Assembly: GCF_039539005.1 (NCBI RefSeq)
Contig: NZ_BAABCP010000001.1
Span: forward strand, 2,108,001 to 2,172,000
DNA from: Microbacterium soli
Lineage (GTDB): Bacteria > Actinomycetota > Actinomycetes > Actinomycetales > Microbacteriaceae
DNA: 64,000 nt
Reading direction: 5' to 3'
The position numbers and the translations under genes are program-made. Within the stretch, counting starts at the first letter, position 1. The number at the start of each line of letters is the position of its first letter. Shown here in pieces: positions 60,112 to 64,000 of the stretch. Under the pieces are notes generated by a model. It was not told the origin of the DNA, searched no databases, and saw nothing but the letters and a program-made list of their open reading frames with translations.

Positions 60112-61281
60112 TCAGGCGTCCGGCGTCTCCAGCGGCCCGAGCCAGGCGCTGGCCGCCGTGGCATGCGCGGACTCCGGGTCGGAGGGGTGGAACATCCCCG
60201 CCAGCACGTCGCGGTACAGCCGGGACAGCTCGTCGGAGGTGAAGTACGAGCCGCCGCCGGCGACGAGCATCGCCTCGTCGACGACCTGCTTGGCCATCAC
60301 CACGGCGCGGTGCTTCACGCCCGACAGCAGCGTGAACCAGCGCGGGCCGTGGTCGCCCCGCGCATCCACGTCGTGCGCGAGCGACGCGATCTGCGGCGGC
60401 AGGGCATCGTAGGCCAGACCCATGTCGGCGATCCGCCAGCGGATGTCGGGATCCTGACTGTACGTCGTGCCGCTCTTCTTCGATCGCCGTCGTTTGGCGG
60501 TGTCGACCGCGAGATCCAGCGCCCGCCGCGCGATGCCGGTGTACACCGACGCCAGCAGCAGCTCGAAGACGCTGAAGATGCCGAACACGATCGGATCGGG
60601 GTTGGGGCCCGGATCGATGCGCCGCACCACGTGCTCCGGCGTCGCGATCGCTCCGTTCAGCCGCGTCGTCCTGCTCTGCGTCGCCCGCATGCCGAGGGTG
60701 TCCCAGTCGTCGCTGGTGACCACGGCATCCGTCCTGTCGATGAACGCGAATACCAGCTTCGGGGCATCCGCGCTGGTCGTGTCCAGGCCGTGCAGGCCGA
60801 GCTTGGTCCACACCGGGGCGAGCGAGGTGAAGATCTTCGTGCCGGTGAACGAGTATCCCCCGTCCGGCCGTGGTTCGGCATCCGTGTCGCTGCCGAACAG
60901 CACCAGGTCGTTGCCGCCCTCGCTGATGCCGAACGCGAACACCTCACCGGCAGCCGCGCCGCGCTGCACGAACTCGAGACCCGGCACGCCGCGGTCGCTG
61001 AACACCTTCGCGACGCCGGTCCAGACCAGATGCATGTTCACCGACAGCGCCGTGGCGGAGGATGCCGTGGCCAGGCGCTGCTGCAGCAGCGCCGCCTGCT
61101 CGAGGCCCAGACCGGCCCCGCCCAGCTCGGTCGGCACGAGGATCGACAGGTACCCGGCGGCGCGGAGCTCGTCGAGATCCTGCTGCGGGAACGTGTTCTC
61201 GCGGTCGTGCACGACCGCTCGCTCGCGGATGCGCTCGAGCAGGTCGTCGGGGAGGAAAGCCGCGGCGTCGAAGGTGCTCAC
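60112..61281 (-). CDS. Acyl-CoA dehydrogenase-family protein
   Basis: 389 aa. N-terminal helical domain (DELRAAGYLSILVPTELGGAGLGLEQAALL), beta domain with FAFGISEGGND and TGTKIFTSLA (FAD contact), and C-terminal helices with LLASVYTGIARRALDLAVD. Substrate and physiological acceptor are unknown. GTG 61281 lies 6 nt after TAGGCT, consistent with a leaderless mRNA. Confidence 0.9.
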   Translation of the reverse strand: MSTFDAAAFLPDDLLERIRERAVVHDRENTFPQQDLDELRAAGYLSILVPTELGGAGLGLEQAALLQQRLATASSATALSVNMHLVWTGVAKVFSDRGVPGLEFVQRGAAAGEVFAFGISEGGNDLVLFGSDTDAEPRPDGGYSFTGTKIFTSLAPVWTKLGLHGLDTTSADAPKLVFAFIDRTDAVVTSDDWDTLGMRATQSRTTRLNGAIATPEHVVRRIDPGPNPDPIVFGIFSVFELLLASVYTGIARRALDLAVDTAKRRRSKKSGTTYSQDPDIRWRIADMGLAYDALPPQIASLAHDVDARGDHGPRWFTLLSGVKHRAVVMAKQVVDEAMLVAGGGSYFTSDELSRLYRDVLAGMFHPSDPESAHATAASAWLGPLETPDA

Positions 61282-61319
61282 GCGCCCAGCCTATGCCTCG
61301 TGCGGGTGTCGGGGCAGGG

Positions 61320-61659
61320 TCAGTCGTCCACGATAGGGATGCTGAGGGTCTCGGTGTCCGGATACGGGCTGGGGCCCCGGCCCCCGGATCCGGGAACGCG
61401 CGGACGAACACGACGGAGACGACGAGGCCGGTCAGGCGAACAGCATGGCCGCCGGATAGGCGCCGGTGGGACCGCCGAGGTCGATGAGGATGCCGGCGGC
61501 GGCCAGCACGACGCCTGCCGCGCCGTACGAACGGGTCTGCCGTTCGACGTGCAGGAGGATCGCGAGGCTCATCATGCCGTTGGGCAGACGGGCCACCAGC
61601 TGCGCGGCGATGATGCGCCCGACTCCCGGTGTGCGCAGGAGGTCCCGATGACCCGCCAT
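61320..61659 (-). pseudogene. Truncated MFS transporter gene
   Basis: It starts as a normal MFS N-terminus (MAGHRDLLRTPGVGRIIAAQ, LVARLPNGMMSLAILLHVER) and after about 55 residues jumps to a C-terminal-like helix (AGILIDLGGPTGAYPAAMLFA), where a stop interrupts it. The remaining C-terminus continues in other frames (VVSVVFVRAFPDPG, then DTETLSIPIVDD before the last stop). An internal deletion of most helices plus frameshifts make it non-functional. Confidence 0.75.
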
Positions 61660-61924
61660 CCGAGAACACCATCCGCCGCTCACGACGGCGCGTGAGGGAC
61701 CCAGGTGCGACACGCCGCGACACGCCGAAGGAGGTTCTCCACAGGAAATCGGATGTCGGTGGTGGGGCGTAGCGTGCGGCCTGTGGATGGATCCCGCAGA
61801 AGTCCTCGGGAGCCGCGGGAACACGCGGTTCCCGGGTCTTCGACGCCGGTGCGCGGCTGTGGAAGGATCCGTGGACAAGCTGTGTTGAAACAGGGGAGAG
61901 CGGTGGAAAACTACACAGATGTAA

Positions 61925-61940
61925 CTACTACCCCTAGTGG
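61925..61940. promoter_or_regulatory. NrdR box 1 (distal)
   Basis: ACTA-CCCC-TAGT core; 9 of 16 consensus positions. Centre exactly 32 bp (three helical turns) from box 2, the spacing of paired NrdR boxes. Confidence 0.6.
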
Positions 61941-61956
61941 TCGGCCGCAATGTCCG

Positions 61957-61972
61957 TACCTATATGTAGTAT
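61957..61972. promoter_or_regulatory. NrdR box 2 (proximal)
   Basis: TACCTATATGTAGTAT, 11 of 16 positions of the NrdR consensus including the TATAT core and TAGT arm. NrdR represses ribonucleotide reductase genes when dATP is high. Confidence 0.75.
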
Positions 61973-62035
61973 TGAAGTCCCGGCGGGGGGTCTGCCGGGG
62001 AAAAGCTGAGATCTGAGGGGAAGAAGACAGAAATC

Positions 62036-62269
62036 ATGTCGATCACGGTCTATACGAAGCCTTCGTGCGTGCAGTGCAACGCCACCTACCGTGCCCTTGA
62101 TGCGAAGGGCATCGAGTACGAGGTTCACGACCTCTCCGAGGATGCGACGGCGCTCGAGCAGGTCAAGGCCCTCGGATACATGCAGGCACCGGTCGTGGTC
62201 ACCGACGAGGACCACTGGTCGGGCTTCCGCCCCGACAAGATCGACGAGCTCGCGGCTCGTCTGGCGTGA
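62036..62269 (+). CDS. nrdH: Glutaredoxin-like NrdH redoxin
   Basis: 77 aa. The redox motif C11-V-Q-C14 follows VYTKPS; the C-terminal half has APVVVTDEDHWSGFRPDKID, diagnostic of NrdH. It delivers electrons from thioredoxin reductase to the class Ib ribonucleotide reductase NrdE. First gene of the nrdHIE operon. Confidence 0.97.
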   Translation: MSITVYTKPSCVQCNATYRALDAKGIEYEVHDLSEDATALEQVKALGYMQAPVVVTDEDHWSGFRPDKIDELAARLA

Positions 62270-62280
62270 GGTGAGAGGCC

Positions 62281-62730
62281 ATGAGCGCCGTCGCGACCTC
62301 CGCGCCGCTCCTGGTCTACTTCTCGAGCGTCTCGGGTAACACCGCACGCTTCATCGAGAAGCTCGGGCTTCCCGCTCTCCGCATCCCCCTGCACCGAGGC
62401 GACGAGCAGATCGTCGTCGACGAGCCGTACGTGCTCGTGACCCCCACCTACGGGGGCGGTCAGGGGCGCGGGGAGGAGAGGGGAGCCGTTCCCAAACAGG
62501 TCATCCGCTTCCTCAACGACGAGCACAACCGGAGCCTGATCCGTGGAGTCATCTCCGCGGGGAACACCAATTTCGGCGAGTCGTTCTGCCTCGCCGGCGA
62601 GATAGTGAGCCGCAAGTGTCATGTGCCGCACTTGTACCGGCTTGAGGTATTCGGCACGCCCGACGATGTCGATCGCGTGAGCGACGGATTGGAACGATGG
62701 TGGACACCGCAGTTGACGAGCAGGCAGTGA
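62281..62730 (+). CDS. nrdI: NrdI flavodoxin-like protein
   Basis: 149 aa. The FMN-binding [11 protein letters not shown] motif, [21 protein letters not shown] and [16 protein letters not shown] are family signatures. It supplies the oxidant for assembling the Mn tyrosyl-radical cofactor in NrdF. It starts 11 bp after nrdH and overlaps nrdE by 34 bp. Confidence 0.97.
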   Translation: MSAVATSAPLLVYFSSVSGNTARFIEKLGLPALRIPLHRGDEQIVVDEPYVLVTPTYGGGQGRGEERGAVPKQVIRFLNDEHNRSLIRGVISAGNTNFGESFCLAGEIVSRKCHVPHLYRLEVFGTPDDVDRVSDGLERWWTPQLTSRQ

Positions 62731-64000
62731 CGAGCCAGGTGGAGTTCAAGGTCAACCCCGCGTACGAGGGGCTGGACTACCACGCGCTGAACGCGATGCT
62801 GAACCTGTACGACGCGAACGGGAAGATCCAGTTCGACGCCGACAAGCGCGCCGCACGCGAGTACTTCCTGCAGCATGTGAACCAGAACACCGTGTTCTTC
62901 CACTCCCTCAAGGAGCGCCTGGATTACCTGGTGGAGAAGCAGTACTACGAGCCCGCCGTCCTGGACCAGTACTCGTTCGAGTTCATCCAGAAGCTCAACG
63001 ACTTCGCGTACTCGAAGAAGTTCCGTTTCGAGACGTTCCTCGGCGCGTTCAAGTACTACACCAGCTACACGCTGAAGACCTTCGACGGCAAGCGCTACCT
63101 GGAGCGGTTCGAGGACCGCGTCGTGATGACCGCTCTCGCGCTCGCCGAGGGGAACGAACAGATGGCGACGGACCTGGTCGACGAGATCATCTCCGGCCGC
63201 TTCCAGCCGGCGACCCCGACCTTCCTCAACGCGGGCAAGGCGCAGCGCGGTGAGCTGGTCAGCTGCTTCCTGCTGCGCATCGAGGACAACATGGAGTCCA
63301 TCGCCCGCGGCATCAACTCGTCGCTGCAGCTCTCCAAGCGCGGCGGCGGCGTGGCGCTGCTGCTGTCGAACATCCGCGAGTCGGGGGCGCCCATCAAGCA
63401 GATCGAGAATCAGTCCTCCGGCATCATCCCCGTCATGAAGCTCCTCGAGGACAGCTTCAGCTACGCCAACCAGCTCGGCGCGCGCCAGGGAGCCGGAGCC
63501 GTGTACCTGTCGGCGCACCACCCCGACATCCTGCGGTTCCTGGACACCAAGCGCGAGAACGCCGACGAGAAGATCCGCATCAAGACGCTGTCGCTGGGCG
63601 TGGTCGTTCCCGACATCACCTTCGAGCTGGCGAAGAAGGGCGAGGACATGTACCTGTTCTCCCCGTACGACGTCGAGAGGGTCTACGGTGTACCCTTCGG
63701 GGACATCTCGGTCACCGAGAAGTATTACGAGATGGTCGATGACGCGCGCATCAAGAAGACCAAGATCAACGCCCGCGAGTTCTTCCAGACCCTCGCCGAG
63801 ATCCAGTTCGAGTCGGGTTACCCGTACATCATGTTCGAGGACACGGTGAACAAGGCCAACCCGATCAAGGGCCGCATCAACATGTCCAACCTGTGCAGCG
63901 AGATCCTGCAGGTGAACACGCCCACCACGTACAACACCGACCTGTCGTACGACCAGATCGGCAAGGACATCTCCTGCAACCTCGGCTCGATGAACATCGC
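62697..64000 (+). CDS. nrdE: Class Ib ribonucleoside-diphosphate reductase alpha subunit, 5' part
   Basis: 434 codons to the window edge, still open. [14 protein letters not shown] then [20 protein letters not shown]. Visible active-site parts: the redox Cys in [15 protein letters not shown] and the N-x-C-x-E motif in [10 protein letters not shown]; the frame ends at NLGSMNIA. It reduces NDPs to dNDPs with NrdF, which should follow outside the window. An alternative GTG start at 62727 overlaps the nrdI stop. Confidence 0.96.
   Translation, partial: MVDTAVDEQAVTSQVEFKVNPAYEGLDYHALNAMLNLYDANGKIQFDADKRAAREYFLQHVNQNTVFFHSLKERLDYLVEKQYYEPAVLDQYSFEFIQKLNDFAYSKKFRFETFLGAFKYYTSYTLKTFDGKRYLERFEDRVVMTALALAEGNEQMATDLVDEIISGRFQPATPTFLNAGKAQRGELVSCFLLRIEDNMESIARGINSSLQLSKRGGGVALLLSNIRESGAPIKQIENQSSGIIPVMKLLEDSFSYANQLGARQGAGAVYLSAHHPDILRFLDTKRENADEKIRIKTLSLGVVVPDITFELAKKGEDMYLFSPYDVERVYGVPFGDISVTEKYYEMVDDARIKKTKINAREFFQTLAEIQFESGYPYIMFEDTVNKANPIKGRINMSNLCSEILQVNTPTTYNTDLSYDQIGKDISCNLGSMNI

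Larger units (their letters stand above)
61660..62035 (+). other. nrd upstream region
   Basis: 376 bp without a gene. It contains the two NrdR boxes below and an AGGGGAAG ribosome site before nrdH. The leftmost part shows no recognisable structure. Confidence 0.6.

Overview
This window is chromosomal DNA from a high-GC Gram-positive bacterium. The best fit is Microbacteriaceae, and Microbacterium-like is my inference. The evidence is the actinobacterial gene set (Lsr2, WXG100, DtxR, DUF3263, DUF3027, DUF2332, the XPB helicase pair, a RamA-like regulator, an orphan groEL), a 16S-23S-5S operon without spacer tRNAs, very high GC3, and many start codons that sit 6-7 nt after a TANNNT -10 box, as expected for leaderless mRNAs.

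Layout. 1-454: the 3' end of a DsbA-like gene. About 496-9728: a 9.2-kb integrative element in a tRNA-Thr(TGT) gene, bounded by a 44-bp direct repeat. It carries a tyrosine integrase next to the intact tRNA, a divergent XRE repressor and AlpA-type excisionase pair with a palindromic operator, and a long minus-strand operon with a RepA/RecA-like ATPase, a prim-pol primase, a terminase-small-subunit-like protein and many small unknown genes. A leaderless membrane protein sits at the left end as a cargo candidate. No capsid, tail or lysis genes are visible, so it looks like a phage satellite or a plasmid-like element rather than a full prophage.

9764-45403: core genome. Nitroreductase/msrB; DUF2332/DUF3263; TetR with a flavin monooxygenase; an orphan groEL under two CIRCE sites; WXG100; a two-component system; XPB and its partner; cold-shock protein/DUF3027; serC and dtxR; an M23 peptidase; an HNH nuclease; tRNA-Arg; lsr2; a RamA-like regulator beside a decayed acetate-uptake operon; an Ogt homologue without its active-site cysteine; a very large helicase-like protein with degenerate Walker motifs; mscL, FmdB-type protein, 5-FTHF cyclo-ligase, galU, GNAT; tRNA-Ala; a small membrane-protein/HTH cassette; and a sortase-anchored nucleotidase.

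45451-51249: the rRNA operon with two promoters, leader, 16S, spacer, 23S, 5S and a terminator. 51338-58408: a small basic protein, then the histidine-utilisation cluster hutR/hutHUIG with a HutR-type operator, and an NAD(P)-binding protein. 58442-61659: DUF445, a CsoR/RcnR-family repressor, an acyl-CoA dehydrogenase and an MFS pseudogene. 61925-64000: the nrdHIE class Ib ribonucleotide reductase operon behind two NrdR boxes, with nrdE running off the window.

Two transporter loci (acetate symporter, MFS) are visibly decaying. Most regulators sit beside a palindrome that is plausibly their own operator.
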